Of a DNA stretch of 64,000 nt, positions 53,883-62,924 are shown piece after piece. A model generated the notes under the pieces. It searched no databases. It was given only the letters and a program-made list of their open reading frames with translations, and was not told the origin of the DNA. Both the position numbers and the translations under genes were made by a program. Each line of letters opens with the position of its first letter. Positions within the stretch are counted from its first letter, which is position 1. The DNA comes from Zoogloea sp. LCSB751 (GTDB lineage Bacteria; Pseudomonadota; Gammaproteobacteria; Burkholderiales; Rhodocyclaceae): positions 299,675-363,674 of the forward strand of contig NZ_MWUM01000002.1 in the NCBI RefSeq assembly GCF_002028455.1. The letters run 5' to 3'.

Positions 53883-56282
53883 GTGCTCAATCCCTTCAGT
53901 GTCGACAGCGTCGACCAGTTTTTTACCCGTAGCCTGAGGGCCCTCGAGGGCTTCCTGTTCGGCATCCGGCGCAGCCTGCTGGTGGCGCTGCTCGGCCTGA
54001 CCGCGGTGCTCGGCTATTTCGCCCTGCAACTGCACATGGACGCCGGTTTCGAGAAGCAGATGCCGGTCGGCCACGAATACATCGAGACCTTCAAGCAATA
54101 CCGCGACGACGTGCTCGGCGCCAACCGCATCACCGTGGTGGTGAAGGCCCGCCAGGGCTCGGTGTGGAACGCGCCGGCGCTGACCCGCCTGTACGACGTG
54201 ACCCAGGCGGTGATGTTCCTGCCCAACGTGGCGCGGCTGGGCGTGCAGTCCCTGTGGACGCCCAACAGCTTCGTCAACGAGATCACCGAGGACGGCTTCC
54301 GCGCCGAGCCGATCATCGACGGCACCGTGACGCCGCAGAGCCTGGACGCCGAGACCATCGGCAATATCCAGCGCGCCACCAGCCAGGGCGGCTACGTGGG
54401 CACCCTGGTGTCCCGCGACCAGACCAGCGCGATGATCACCGCCGAGCTCAACGAGACGGACGCCGACGGCAACAAGATCGACTATGTGGCCTACAACCAC
54501 CTGCTCGAAGAACAGATCCGCGCCAAGTTCGAGGACGACCAGTTCGAGATCCAGATCATCGGTTTCGCCAAGCAGATCGGCGACATCGCCGACGGCGCCA
54601 AGGGCGTGCTGGTGTTCTGTGCCGTGGCCCTGCTGCTCACCGCGCTGGCGGTCTATTGGTACTGCCACTCGGTGCGCCTGACCCTGCTGCCGGTGCTGTG
54701 CTCGCTGACCTCGCTGGTGTGGCAGTTCGGCACGCTGCGCCTGCTCGGCTACGGCCTCGATCCGCTGGCGGTGCTGGTGCCCTTCCTGGTGTTCGCCATC
54801 GGCGTGTCGCACGGGGTGCAGCAGATCAACTTCATCGTCCGTGAGATCGCCCTCGGCAAGACCACCGACGAGGCGGCCCGCCACAGTTTCAGCGGCCTGC
54901 TGGTGCCCGGCACGCTGGCCCTGGTGACGGCCTTCGTGTCCTTCGTGACGCTGGTGCTCATTCCGATCCCGATGGTCCGCGAGCTGGCCATCACGGCGTC
55001 CATCGGCGTGGCCTACAAGATCGTCACCAACCTGATCATGCTGCCGCTGGCCGCATCGCTGTTCAGCTTCAGCAAGGACTACGCCGACAAGGCGATGCAG
55101 AAGCGCGAGAAGCGCGCCGGCTGGCTGCGCGGCCTGGCCCGCCTGGCCGAACCTAACCGGGCTCTCGGCGTGCTGGCGCTGACCGCATTGGTGTTCGGCG
55201 TGTCGGTGTGGCAGAGCAGCGACCGGGTGGTCGGCACGCTTGAGCCGGGCGCGCCGGAGCTGCGCCAGGACGCCCGCTTCAACCGCGACGCGGTGGCCAT
55301 CTCGTCGAGCTACGACACCGGCCTCGACTGGCTGACGGTGATCTTCGAGACCACGCTGCCGGAGGCCTGCGAGAACACCGCCATCGGTGCCTACCAGGAC
55401 GAGTTCGTCGACGCCATGCACCACGTGCCGGGCGTGCTGTCGATCAACGCCTTCTCCAGCCAGCTGCGCACCTACAGCGAGGGCTACAACGAGGGCAACC
55501 CGAAGATGAACGTCGTGCCGTCCGATGCCGGCAACTACTCGGGCCTGGCGGTGGAGGTGGGGCGCATGCGCGGCTACATGCGCAAGGACTGCAGCATGAC
55601 GGCGGTGCACCTGTTCCTCACCGACCACAAGGCGGCCACCATCAACCGGGTCATCGACGCGGTGAAGGCCTTCCGCAGCGCCAACGGGCTCGACGGCGTC
55701 ACCGTGCGCCTGGCCGCCGGCAACGCGGGCGTGCTGGCCGCGGTGAATGACGAGGTGGAGATCAGCGAGCTGCCGATGATGCTCTATGTGTACGCGGCGA
55801 TCGTGATCCTGGTGTTCATGGTCTATCGCGACTTCCGCGCCGTGATCGCCTGCTGCCTGCCGCTGACCGTCGGTACCTTCATCGGCTACTGGTTCATGAA
55901 GGCGCTGTCGATCGGCCTCACCGTGGCGACGCTGCCGGTGATGGTGCTGGCCGTCGGCATCGGCGTGGATTACGCCTTCTACATCTACAACCGCCTGCAG
56001 TACCACCTGGCCCACGGCCAGCCCATCGTCAAGGCGGTGGAGCACGCCATCATGGAAGTCGGCATGGCGACCATCTTCACCGCCATCACGCTGGCCATCG
56101 GCGTGGCCACCTGGTCCTTCTCGGCCCTCAAGTTCCAGGCCGACATGGGCAAGCTGCTGGCCTTCATGTTCGTCGTCAATCTGGTGATGGCGATGACCGC
56201 GCTGCCGGCCCTGGCGGTGTGGCTGGACAAGATCTTTCCGCGCCGCGGCCCCGTCAAGGCGCCCGGCATCCTGGATCACTGA
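53883..56282 (+). CDS. MMPL/RND family transporter
   Basis: The protein has 799 residues from a GTG. It has two sets of six membrane segments, each preceded by a large periplasmic domain (first segment LLVALLGLTAVLGYFALQLH). The Asp-bearing proton-relay helix is visible as GIGVDYAFYIYNRLQY. Such hydrophobe/amphiphile transporters without a membrane-fusion partner belong to the HAE2/3-like group. With the DUF1302 and DUF1329 proteins it may move substrate or intermediates across the envelope; direction is unknown. Confidence 0.9.
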   Translation: MLNPFSVDSVDQFFTRSLRALEGFLFGIRRSLLVALLGLTAVLGYFALQLHMDAGFEKQMPVGHEYIETFKQYRDDVLGANRITVVVKARQGSVWNAPALTRLYDVTQAVMFLPNVARLGVQSLWTPNSFVNEITEDGFRAEPIIDGTVTPQSLDAETIGNIQRATSQGGYVGTLVSRDQTSAMITAELNETDADGNKIDYVAYNHLLEEQIRAKFEDDQFEIQIIGFAKQIGDIADGAKGVLVFCAVALLLTALAVYWYCHSVRLTLLPVLCSLTSLVWQFGTLRLLGYGLDPLAVLVPFLVFAIGVSHGVQQINFIVREIALGKTTDEAARHSFSGLLVPGTLALVTAFVSFVTLVLIPIPMVRELAITASIGVAYKIVTNLIMLPLAASLFSFSKDYADKAMQKREKRAGWLRGLARLAEPNRALGVLALTALVFGVSVWQSSDRVVGTLEPGAPELRQDARFNRDAVAISSSYDTGLDWLTVIFETTLPEACENTAIGAYQDEFVDAMHHVPGVLSINAFSSQLRTYSEGYNEGNPKMNVVPSDAGNYSGLAVEVGRMRGYMRKDCSMTAVHLFLTDHKAATINRVIDAVKAFRSANGLDGVTVRLAAGNAGVLAAVNDEVEISELPMMLYVYAAIVILVFMVYRDFRAVIACCLPLTVGTFIGYWFMKALSIGLTVATLPVMVLAVGIGVDYAFYIYNRLQYHLAHGQPIVKAVEHAIMEVGMATIFTAITLAIGVATWSFSALKFQADMGKLLAFMFVVNLVMAMTALPALAVWLDKIFPRRGPVKAPGILDH

Positions 56283-56294
56283 ACGGAGCCCGTC

Positions 56295-57317
56295 ATGTTG
56301 AAATCCCTTTCCCTGCGCACCCTGAGCGCCCGCACGATGGCCCGGCGCCGGCGCGACGCGCTGATCCTGGCCCTGTTCGGCGCGTCGGCCTGCGTGCATG
56401 CCCAGGCGCCGGCCGAGGGGCCCCGCCACCCGATCGAACGCCCGGCCCTGGCGTCGGCCCACGCCAGCGAGGCGATGCTGCTGGGGGCGGCCCGCGCCGG
56501 CCAGCGCATCGTCGCGGTTGGCGACCACGGCACGGTGATCCTGTCGGACGACAGCGGTGGGCACTTCCGCCAGGCCCGCCAGGTGCCGGTGCGGGCCATG
56601 CTCAATGCGGTGTCCTTCGTGGATGACAAGCACGGCTGGGCGGTCGGCCACGGCGGTGTGATCCTCGCCACCGACGACGGTGGCGACAGCTGGAAGCTGC
56701 AGCGGGAAGATCTGGACAAGGACCAGCCGCTGTTTTCCGTGCTGTTCGTGGATGCGCACAACGGCTGGGCCTGTGGCCTGTGGTCCCTGCTGCTGCACAC
56801 CACCGACGGCGGCCGCAACTGGGTGCCGGTGGACTTGCCGGTGCCGGCCGGCGCCAAGCGGGCCGATGGCAATCTGTACAGCCTGTTTGCCGATCGCCAC
56901 GGCGGCCTGTTCATCGCCGCCGAGCAGGGCCGGGTATTGCACTCCGCCGACCATGGGGCGAGCTGGGAATACCTGGACACCGGTTACAAGGGCTCCCTGT
57001 GGGCGGGTGCCGCGCTGTCCGACGGCAGCCTCGTCGTCGGCGGCTTGCGCGGCGCGATCTATCGCAGCGGCGACGGCGGTCGTCACTGGGCGCCGGTCAA
57101 GGTGGACAGCCGCAGCTCGATCACCGCCTTTGCCGAGTCGAGCGCCGGGCTCTACGCCTCGGCCCTCGACGGGGTGCTGCTGCACAGCACCGACCATGGT
57201 GCCGGCTTCAGCGTCAGCCAGCGTCCGGACCGCCTGCCGCTGACGGCCGTCGTCGCCAGTGAGAAGGGGGCGCCGCTGCTCGTGTCGAAAGCCGGGGTGG
57301 TCCGCGCGACGCCTTGA
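56295..57317 (+). CDS. YCF48-like (BNR repeat) exported protein
   Basis: The protein has 340 residues. A signal-like N terminus (RDALILALFGASACVHAQAP) precedes repeats of the type GDHGTVILSDDSGGHF, GHGGVILATDDGGDSWKLQ, LLHTTDGGRNWVPV and YRSGDGGRHWAPV. These are BNR/YCF48 blades forming a propeller. In photosynthetic organisms YCF48/HCF136 helps assemble a membrane complex. In DUF1302/DUF1329/MMPL clusters a YCF48-like gene is a regular member, so an assembly role is inferred. Confidence 0.88.
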   Translation: MLKSLSLRTLSARTMARRRRDALILALFGASACVHAQAPAEGPRHPIERPALASAHASEAMLLGAARAGQRIVAVGDHGTVILSDDSGGHFRQARQVPVRAMLNAVSFVDDKHGWAVGHGGVILATDDGGDSWKLQREDLDKDQPLFSVLFVDAHNGWACGLWSLLLHTTDGGRNWVPVDLPVPAGAKRADGNLYSLFADRHGGLFIAAEQGRVLHSADHGASWEYLDTGYKGSLWAGAALSDGSLVVGGLRGAIYRSGDGGRHWAPVKVDSRSSITAFAESSAGLYASALDGVLLHSTDHGAGFSVSQRPDRLPLTAVVASEKGAPLLVSKAGVVRATP

Positions 57318-57350
57318 AGCGCGTGCCGGGCGGATGCGTGGCGGCAAGTT

Positions 57351-58397
57351 TCAGGACGCGTCCGCGGGCGCGTCCTTTTTTGCCCTCTCGGGCCGCGGCT
57401 GGCGGCGGTAGGCGCCGGGCGGGCTGCCGGTCCATTGCTTGAAGGCCCGGTTGAAGGCCGACGGGTCGTCGAAGCCGATCTTTGCGCCGATCAGGGCGAT
57501 CGGTTCGTCGGTCTTGGTCAGCAGGGTGATCGCCGCATCCCGCCGCAGGTTGTCCTTGAGGGACTGGAAGCGGCTGCCTTCGGTGGCCAGCCGGCGCGCC
57601 AGCGTGCGTGGCGAGGTGTGCAGTGTGCGGGCCACGTCCTCGATGGTCAGCGGCTGGGCCAGCCGTTCCCGTAAATGGTCGCCGACCCGGTGGGTGACCG
57701 GGCGCTTGCTGGCCGAGACATGGAACCAGTCCATCGGCGCATTGCGCAGGAAGGCGCTCAGCGCGGTCTTGTTGCGGCGGATCGGCAGGGACAGGCAGGC
57801 CGGGTCGAGATGCAGGGCCGTCGCCGGCCGGGAGAAGCAGGCCGGGCCGGCGTACATGCGCGGATATTCGTCGGCGTGGGGCGGCGGCGGATAGGCCAGG
57901 TCGATGCGCTGGAAGGAGATCGGCTTCTCGATCATCCACGAGGCCACGCCCTGGACCAGCAGCAGCATGAATTCCAGCGCCAGGATGCGGCGTTCGCCCA
58001 GATCGGCCTTTTCGACCAGCCTGAGGCAGGCGCCGGTTTCCGATTCCCCCAGCTCGAACTGCAGGTCGTCCAGCACCAGCCGGAAGAAGCCGGCGAAGCG
58101 GTGCAGCGCGACGCCAAGGCTGGGGGCGTCCAGCATGGACAGGCACAGGAACTTCAGCGTGCCGTTGCGCAGCGGCCGGGAGAACAGCCCGGGCGTCTCG
58201 TCGTCGTACTGAACGGCGAGCAGCCGGTACAGGGACGACAGCTGTTCGATCGTCACGCGGGCGCCGTCGTGCTGCAGTTGCGCCGGTGCGATGCCGGCGC
58301 GCAGCACGCAGTCCGGGTCGAAGCCCGGCGTGTCGCGCAGGTGATCGATCAGGTCGGTGGCGAAGCGGGCGGGGATCGTCTGCGACTGGGGGCTCAT
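57351..58397 (-). CDS. AraC-family regulator with arabinose-binding-like N-terminal domain
   Basis: The protein has 348 residues from the ATG at 58397; 24 further codons upstream are open but unlike the family. The N-terminal ligand-sensing domain (LIDHLRDTPGFDPDCVLRAG, LSMLDAPSLGVALHRFAGFF) is of the OruR/AraC_binding_2 type. The C-terminal HTH_18 domain (VARTLHTSPRTLARRLATEG, GFDDPSAFNRAFKQWTGSPP) is complete. It is divergent from the acyl-CoA dehydrogenase operon and probably controls it. Confidence 0.9.
   Translation of the reverse strand: MSPQSQTIPARFATDLIDHLRDTPGFDPDCVLRAGIAPAQLQHDGARVTIEQLSSLYRLLAVQYDDETPGLFSRPLRNGTLKFLCLSMLDAPSLGVALHRFAGFFRLVLDDLQFELGESETGACLRLVEKADLGERRILALEFMLLLVQGVASWMIEKPISFQRIDLAYPPPPHADEYPRMYAGPACFSRPATALHLDPACLSLPIRRNKTALSAFLRNAPMDWFHVSASKRPVTHRVGDHLRERLAQPLTIEDVARTLHTSPRTLARRLATEGSRFQSLKDNLRRDAAITLLTKTDEPIALIGAKIGFDDPSAFNRAFKQWTGSPPGAYRRQPRPERAKKDAPADAS
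57354..57381 (+). terminator. Intrinsic terminator of the aau/transport operon
   Basis: GGACGCG / CGCGTCC with an 8-base loop is followed by TTTTTT. It lies within the final codons of the convergent AraC gene. Confidence 0.75.
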
Positions 58398-58765
58398 GGA
58401 AGGACGGGGCTCAAGGGCTGCGGGTGGAATGATGGCAGAAAATGTCAATTTGTCGTCCGCCTCTGCCACTCCCGCCCACGGTGCGATCTCCTACCATGTC
58501 GCCATCAACGGGTGCTGCAAAGATGCCCGCCGGCCCCGGCCCGGGGACTGATAAATACGGAGACACAATAATCATGGCATTTCTTCCGAATCGCTCGCAC
58601 GTGACCTAGAAGGCATTTCTGCCCGGTTGTGGCGCCGCTGCAGGTTGGCGCCCTTCGTCAATTCCTGTTGCTCCAAGACGGTCCTTGTGCGCCATTGCTG
58701 GCGTGCCGGGGTGGGCGTTGGCGCGCCTCGTCGACCGTCGCGGGCTTCTGCTGCGAGGACATGCG
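58398..58765. promoter_or_regulatory. Divergent control region of AraC regulator and acyl-CoA dehydrogenase operon
   Basis: These ~370 bp contain no supported gene. An AT-rich patch at 58550-58577 (TGATAAATACGG, AATAATCATGG) is the most likely promoter area for the plus-strand operon. Confidence 0.4.
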
Positions 58766-59905
58766 ATGTACTTCGAACTGGACGGCGAGCGCCGTCAGAT
58801 CCGCGAACTGGCCCTTCAGTTCGCCCACCGCGAGATCATGCCGCGCGCCGTCCAGGCCGACCGGGACTGCGCCTTTCCGCTGGAAGTGCAGGCGCTGGCG
58901 GTCGAACTCGGCCTGGCCAGCGTCAATCTTCCCGCCGCGGTCGGCGGCGCCGGTCTGGGCTGTCTGGACCTGGTGCTGGTCACCGAGGCCTTGTGCTACG
59001 GCTGCCTGGGCATCGGCACCGCGCTGTGCATCAACGCGCTGGCGGCCCAGCCCATCGTGCTGGCGGGGTCGAAGGAACAGCAGGCGCGCTATCTGGGGCG
59101 CATCGCTGCAGGCGCTCTGGCCAGCTTCGCGCTGACCGAGCCCGGCGCCGGCTCGGATGTGGCCGCCATCCGCACCCGTGCCGAGCGGGTGGCCGGCGGC
59201 TACCTGCTGTCCGGCAGCAAGACCTGGATCTCCAACGCGCCGCTGGCCGAGTTCTTCGTGGTCTTCGCCAAGACCGACCCGGCCGCCGGCCACAAGGGAA
59301 TGACGGCCTTCATCGTGCCGCGGGACAGCGCCGGGCGCAGCGTCGGAGAGCCCCTCGGCAAACTCGGCCAGCGCGCCGCGCCGACCGCCGAGGTCTTCCT
59401 CGACCGGGTCTTCGTACCGGAGGAAAACCGGCTCGGCGAGGAGGGCAGCGGCTTCGCGCTGGCGATGGCGGTCTTCGACCACTCGCGGCCGATGGTGGCG
59501 GCTTTCGGCGTCGGCCTGCTGGAGCGCTGCATCGACGAATCCCTGGCCTATGCCAAGGAGCGCCGCTCGATGGGGCACACGCTCGTCGAGCACCAGGCCA
59601 TTGCCCACAAGCTGGCCGAGATGCGTATGCGCCTGGAAGCGGCGCGTCTCCTCACCTATCAGGCTGCCTGGCGGGTGGACCAGGGCCGGCCCAACACGCT
59701 GCAGGCCTCCGTCGCCAAGGCCACCGCCGCCGACGCGGCCATGTGGGGCGCCACCGAGGCCATCCAGATCTTCGGCGGGATGGGCTACTCGACCGAATAC
59801 CCCGTCGAAAAACTCTTCCGCGACGCCAAGGTGCTGCAGATCTACGAAGGCACCAGCGAGATCCAGCGCAACATCATCGCCCGCGAAATGCTGAGGGCGG
59901 CCTGA
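58766..59905 (+). CDS. Acyl-CoA dehydrogenase
   Basis: The protein has 379 residues from the ATG at 58766 ([20 protein letters not shown]); the frame is open to 58685 but without family similarity. FAD-binding motifs are [20 protein letters not shown] and KTWISNA. The C terminus has [20 protein letters not shown] and [17 protein letters not shown], whose Glu is the usual catalytic base of short/medium-chain enzymes. It introduces the alpha,beta double bond of an acyl-CoA. Thiolase and CoA ligase genes follow. Confidence 0.93.
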   Translation: MYFELDGERRQIRELALQFAHREIMPRAVQADRDCAFPLEVQALAVELGLASVNLPAAVGGAGLGCLDLVLVTEALCYGCLGIGTALCINALAAQPIVLAGSKEQQARYLGRIAAGALASFALTEPGAGSDVAAIRTRAERVAGGYLLSGSKTWISNAPLAEFFVVFAKTDPAAGHKGMTAFIVPRDSAGRSVGEPLGKLGQRAAPTAEVFLDRVFVPEENRLGEEGSGFALAMAVFDHSRPMVAAFGVGLLERCIDESLAYAKERRSMGHTLVEHQAIAHKLAEMRMRLEAARLLTYQAAWRVDQGRPNTLQASVAKATAADAAMWGATEAIQIFGGMGYSTEYPVEKLFRDAKVLQIYEGTSEIQRNIIAREMLRAA

Positions 59906-59938
59906 GCCACGATTTCTTCGTCTTACAGGACTGTTCCA

Positions 59939-61129
59939 ATGACTTTCGTCTCGCCTTCCGAACCCCTGATCCTCGCCGCCGTGCGCACGCCTTTCGGGCG
60001 CCGTGGCGGGGCCTTCCGCGACACCCGCCCCGATACCCTGCTGGCGGCCGCCATCGACGGCGTACTGCAGCGTGCCGGCCTGCCCGCCGAGCGGGTCGGC
60101 GACGTGCTGGCCGGCTGCGTCAGCCAGGCCGGCGAGCAGGGCGCCAACATCGCCCGCCAGGCCTTGCTGCTGGCCGGTCTGCCGGAGCATGTGCCGGGCG
60201 TCTCGATGAACCGCATGTGCGGCTCCAGCCAGTTCGCCACCCACGCGGCGGCCCAGGCGGTGGCCGCCGGCGACCTGGATTTCGCTATCGGCTGCGGCGT
60301 GGAAAGCATGAGCCGGGTGCCGATGTTCCTCGACCTGACGCTGGGCCAGGGCGACTTCCACGGCTTTGACGGTCTGCATCCGGACCTGCTGGCCCGTTAC
60401 CCGATCCCCCACCAGGTGGAGAGCGCCGAGCGGGTGGCCGAGCACTGGTCCCTCGGCCGTGCCGAGCTTGACGCCTTCGCCATCGAGAGCCACCGCCGCG
60501 CCGAAGCCGCGCGGGCCGCCGGCGTGCATCGCGAGATCCTGGCGCAGGCCGGTGTGGACAAGGACGGGCAACCGATCCGCCTGGCCCACGACGAAGGCAT
60601 CCGGGCCGTCATCGACCCGGCGAAGATGGCCGCGATGCAGCCGGTCTTCCGCAGTGCCGACGCCGGCGTGGTAACCGCCGCCAACGCCAGCCAGATGTCC
60701 GACGGCGCCGCCGCGGTGCTGATCGGCAGCCGGCGGGCCAGCGCCGATTTCGGGCTCAAGCCGGTGGCCCGTTTCCGGGCCCGCGTCGCGGTCGGTTCCG
60801 ACCCGGTCATGCAGCTCACCGGTGTCATCCCGGCCACCCGACTGGCGCTGCAGCGGGCCGGCCTGTCGATCCGCGATCTGGACTGGATCGAGGTGAATGA
60901 GGCTTTCGCCAGCGTGGCCCTGTGCTTCGCGCGGGAGTTCGAGCCGGATATCGGGAAGCTCAACCCGTGGGGCGGCGCCATCGCCCACGGCCACCCGCTG
61001 GGCGCTACCGGCGCCGGCCTGCTGGCCAAGATGCTCAGCGGCCTGGCCCATGTGGACGGGCAGCTCGGCCTGCAGGTGATGTGCATCGGCCACGGCATGG
61101 CGACGGCGACCATCGTCGAACGCCTGTGA
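59939..61129 (+). CDS. Acetyl-CoA C-acyltransferase (thiolase)
   Basis: The protein has 396 residues. The nucleophilic Cys sits in SMNRMCGSSQFATHAAAQAV near 92. NEAFASVALCF and the GGAIAHGHPLGATGAGLLAK His loop are intact. The C-terminal motif reads CIGHGMATATIVERL with CIGHG instead of the usual CIGGG, and the catalytic Cys is kept. It cleaves 3-ketoacyl-CoA to acetyl-CoA and a shortened acyl-CoA. No hydratase or hydroxyacyl-CoA dehydrogenase gene lies in this operon, so those steps must come from elsewhere. Confidence 0.92.
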   Translation: MTFVSPSEPLILAAVRTPFGRRGGAFRDTRPDTLLAAAIDGVLQRAGLPAERVGDVLAGCVSQAGEQGANIARQALLLAGLPEHVPGVSMNRMCGSSQFATHAAAQAVAAGDLDFAIGCGVESMSRVPMFLDLTLGQGDFHGFDGLHPDLLARYPIPHQVESAERVAEHWSLGRAELDAFAIESHRRAEAARAAGVHREILAQAGVDKDGQPIRLAHDEGIRAVIDPAKMAAMQPVFRSADAGVVTAANASQMSDGAAAVLIGSRRASADFGLKPVARFRARVAVGSDPVMQLTGVIPATRLALQRAGLSIRDLDWIEVNEAFASVALCFAREFEPDIGKLNPWGGAIAHGHPLGATGAGLLAKMLSGLAHVDGQLGLQVMCIGHGMATATIVERL

Positions 61130-61173
61130 CACGACCCATAAGAAGACGACACGCAGCCAAGGAGGAGACCAAC

Positions 61174-62739
61174 ATGAACGACATCCGCAACGACGTCCGC
61201 AACGATGTCCGTAGCGCCAGCCGCAACCTGATCGGCGACGCCTTGCACCGCTCGGTGCGCCGCAATCCGGGCAAGGAGGCGCTGCGTTTCCAGGCGCGCA
61301 GCTGGAGCTACGCACGCCTCGACGCGGCAGCCAACCGGGTGGCCAACCAGCTGCTGGGCCTCGGCCTGCAGAGCGGCGACCGGGTGGCCGCCTATGGCCG
61401 CAACTCCGACGCCTACGTGATCCTGTGGCTGGGCTGCGTGCGCGCCGGCCTGATCCACGTGCCGATCAATTACGCGCTGATCGACAGCGAGCTGCGCTAC
61501 ATCGTCGAGCAGTCCGGCGCCCGCGCGCTGTTCTGCGATACCGACATCGCCAGCCACGTGCAGGCCCTCGGCCCGACGCTGGCCTGCGAATGGCAGGGCA
61601 CGCTGCATGGCGGCGATGGCGCCCACGACGTGCTGGCCTGGGCCGACACGCCGGGCCGTGACACGGCGCCGGCGCTGGACATCGACGAGGAGAGCATCGC
61701 CCAGTTGCTATACACCTCCGGCACGACGGCGGCGCCGAAGGGCGCGATGATGAGCCACCGGGCACTGCTGGCGGAGTACACCAGCACGCTGCTGGCCACC
61801 GACATCAAGCCCGGCGACCGTTCCCTGGCCTCGCTGCCTCTCTATCACTCGGCGCAGATGCACGTCTTCCTGATGCCGCAACTGCTGGTCGGTGCGACCA
61901 CGATCATCGTGCCGGCGCCCCAGGCCGAGCTGTGCTTCGAGCTGATCGCCGCCGAGAAGATCACCTCCTTCTTCGCGCCGCCGACGGTGTGGATTTCCTT
62001 CCTGCGCCATCCGGCTTTCGGGAACAGCGACCTGTCGTCCCTTGAGAAGGGCTATTACGGCGCCTCCATCATGCCGGTGGCGGTGGTGCAGGAACTGGCC
62101 GCCCGCCTGCCGGCCCTACAGCTCTACAACTGCTACGGGCAGAGCGAGATCGCCCCGCTGGCGACGGTGCTGCGCCCCGAGGAACACGCCGAGCGGCCGG
62201 CTTCGGCGGGGCGGCCAATCTTCAACGTGGAAACCCGTATCGTCGATACCGACATGAAGGACGTGCCGCCCGGCGAGATGGGCGAGATCGTCCATCGCTC
62301 GCCGCAGCTGATGAGCGGCTACTGGAACAAGCCGGAGGAGACCGCCAGTACTTTTGCCGACGGCTGGTTCCGCTCCGGCGACGTGGGCTACGTGGATGAA
62401 GCCGGCTACCTGTACATCACCGACCGCATCAAGGACGTCATCAAGACCGGCGGCGTGCTGGTGTCGAGCCGGGACGTGGAAGAGGCCTTGTACACCCATC
62501 CTGCGGTGGCCGAGGTGGCAGTGGTGGCCCTGCCCGACGAGCGCTGGATCGAGATCGTCGCCGCGGTGGTGGCCCTCAAGCAGGATGCCACGGCCAGCGC
62601 CGACGAACTGATGGCGCATGCGCGTGAGCATCTGGCGGCCTTCAAGGTCCCGAAGAGGATCTTCTTCGTCGAAGACATGCCGCGCAACGCGTCCGGCAAG
62701 TTGCTCAAGCGCGAGCTGCGGCGGATCTATTCCGCCTAG
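61174..62739 (+). CDS. AMP-forming acyl-CoA ligase
   Basis: The protein has 521 residues; the ATG at 61174 follows AAGGAGGAGACC. The longer frame to 60922 overlaps the thiolase gene and is not real. Adenylation motifs are LLYTSGTTAAPKGAMMSHRA, YNCYGQSEIAPL, GDVGYVDEAGYLYITDRIKD and the catalytic Lys of NASGKLLKREL. It activates a carboxylic acid with ATP and CoA; fatty-acid- and aromatic-acid-type enzymes cannot be distinguished. The first 15 residues contain the triple repeat NDIRNDVRNDVR. Confidence 0.92.
   Translation: MNDIRNDVRNDVRSASRNLIGDALHRSVRRNPGKEALRFQARSWSYARLDAAANRVANQLLGLGLQSGDRVAAYGRNSDAYVILWLGCVRAGLIHVPINYALIDSELRYIVEQSGARALFCDTDIASHVQALGPTLACEWQGTLHGGDGAHDVLAWADTPGRDTAPALDIDEESIAQLLYTSGTTAAPKGAMMSHRALLAEYTSTLLATDIKPGDRSLASLPLYHSAQMHVFLMPQLLVGATTIIVPAPQAELCFELIAAEKITSFFAPPTVWISFLRHPAFGNSDLSSLEKGYYGASIMPVAVVQELAARLPALQLYNCYGQSEIAPLATVLRPEEHAERPASAGRPIFNVETRIVDTDMKDVPPGEMGEIVHRSPQLMSGYWNKPEETASTFADGWFRSGDVGYVDEAGYLYITDRIKDVIKTGGVLVSSRDVEEALYTHPAVAEVAVVALPDERWIEIVAAVVALKQDATASADELMAHAREHLAAFKVPKRIFFVEDMPRNASGKLLKRELRRIYSA
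61177..61212 (+). repeat. Three tandem 12-bp repeats at the ligase 5' end
   Basis: AACGACATCCGC, AACGACGTCCGC and AACGATGTCCGT follow the start codon and encode NDIR-NDVR-NDVR. In-frame gain or loss would not disrupt the gene. Confidence 0.85.
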
Positions 62740-62924
62740 TCCTTCCCGGTTCCGGGGTTCCCTTTTTGCGTTCGCTCAACGCATCCGTTCAAAGAACACG
62801 GCGGGAGTCTTGCGCCCGCCGCCCCGCGACGGCTCGCTTACCGATGCCGTCGCACGCCACAGCCCCCTTGCCGAGGGGCGCATTTTTGCCGGCCTGAAGC
62901 CGGTTTCAGGAGAGGAGATTGTCC

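Noticed and set aside
50744..57347. Very long minus-strand frames (1073 and 1215 aa)
   Set aside because: They are antisense artefacts of high third-position GC in the DUF1329, DUF1302 and MMPL genes; they are His/Gln/Gly-rich with no domains.
58627..60369. 580-aa frame over the acyl-CoA dehydrogenase and thiolase
   Set aside because: It is a different reading frame of two well-supported genes with an Arg/Gly/Pro-rich product.
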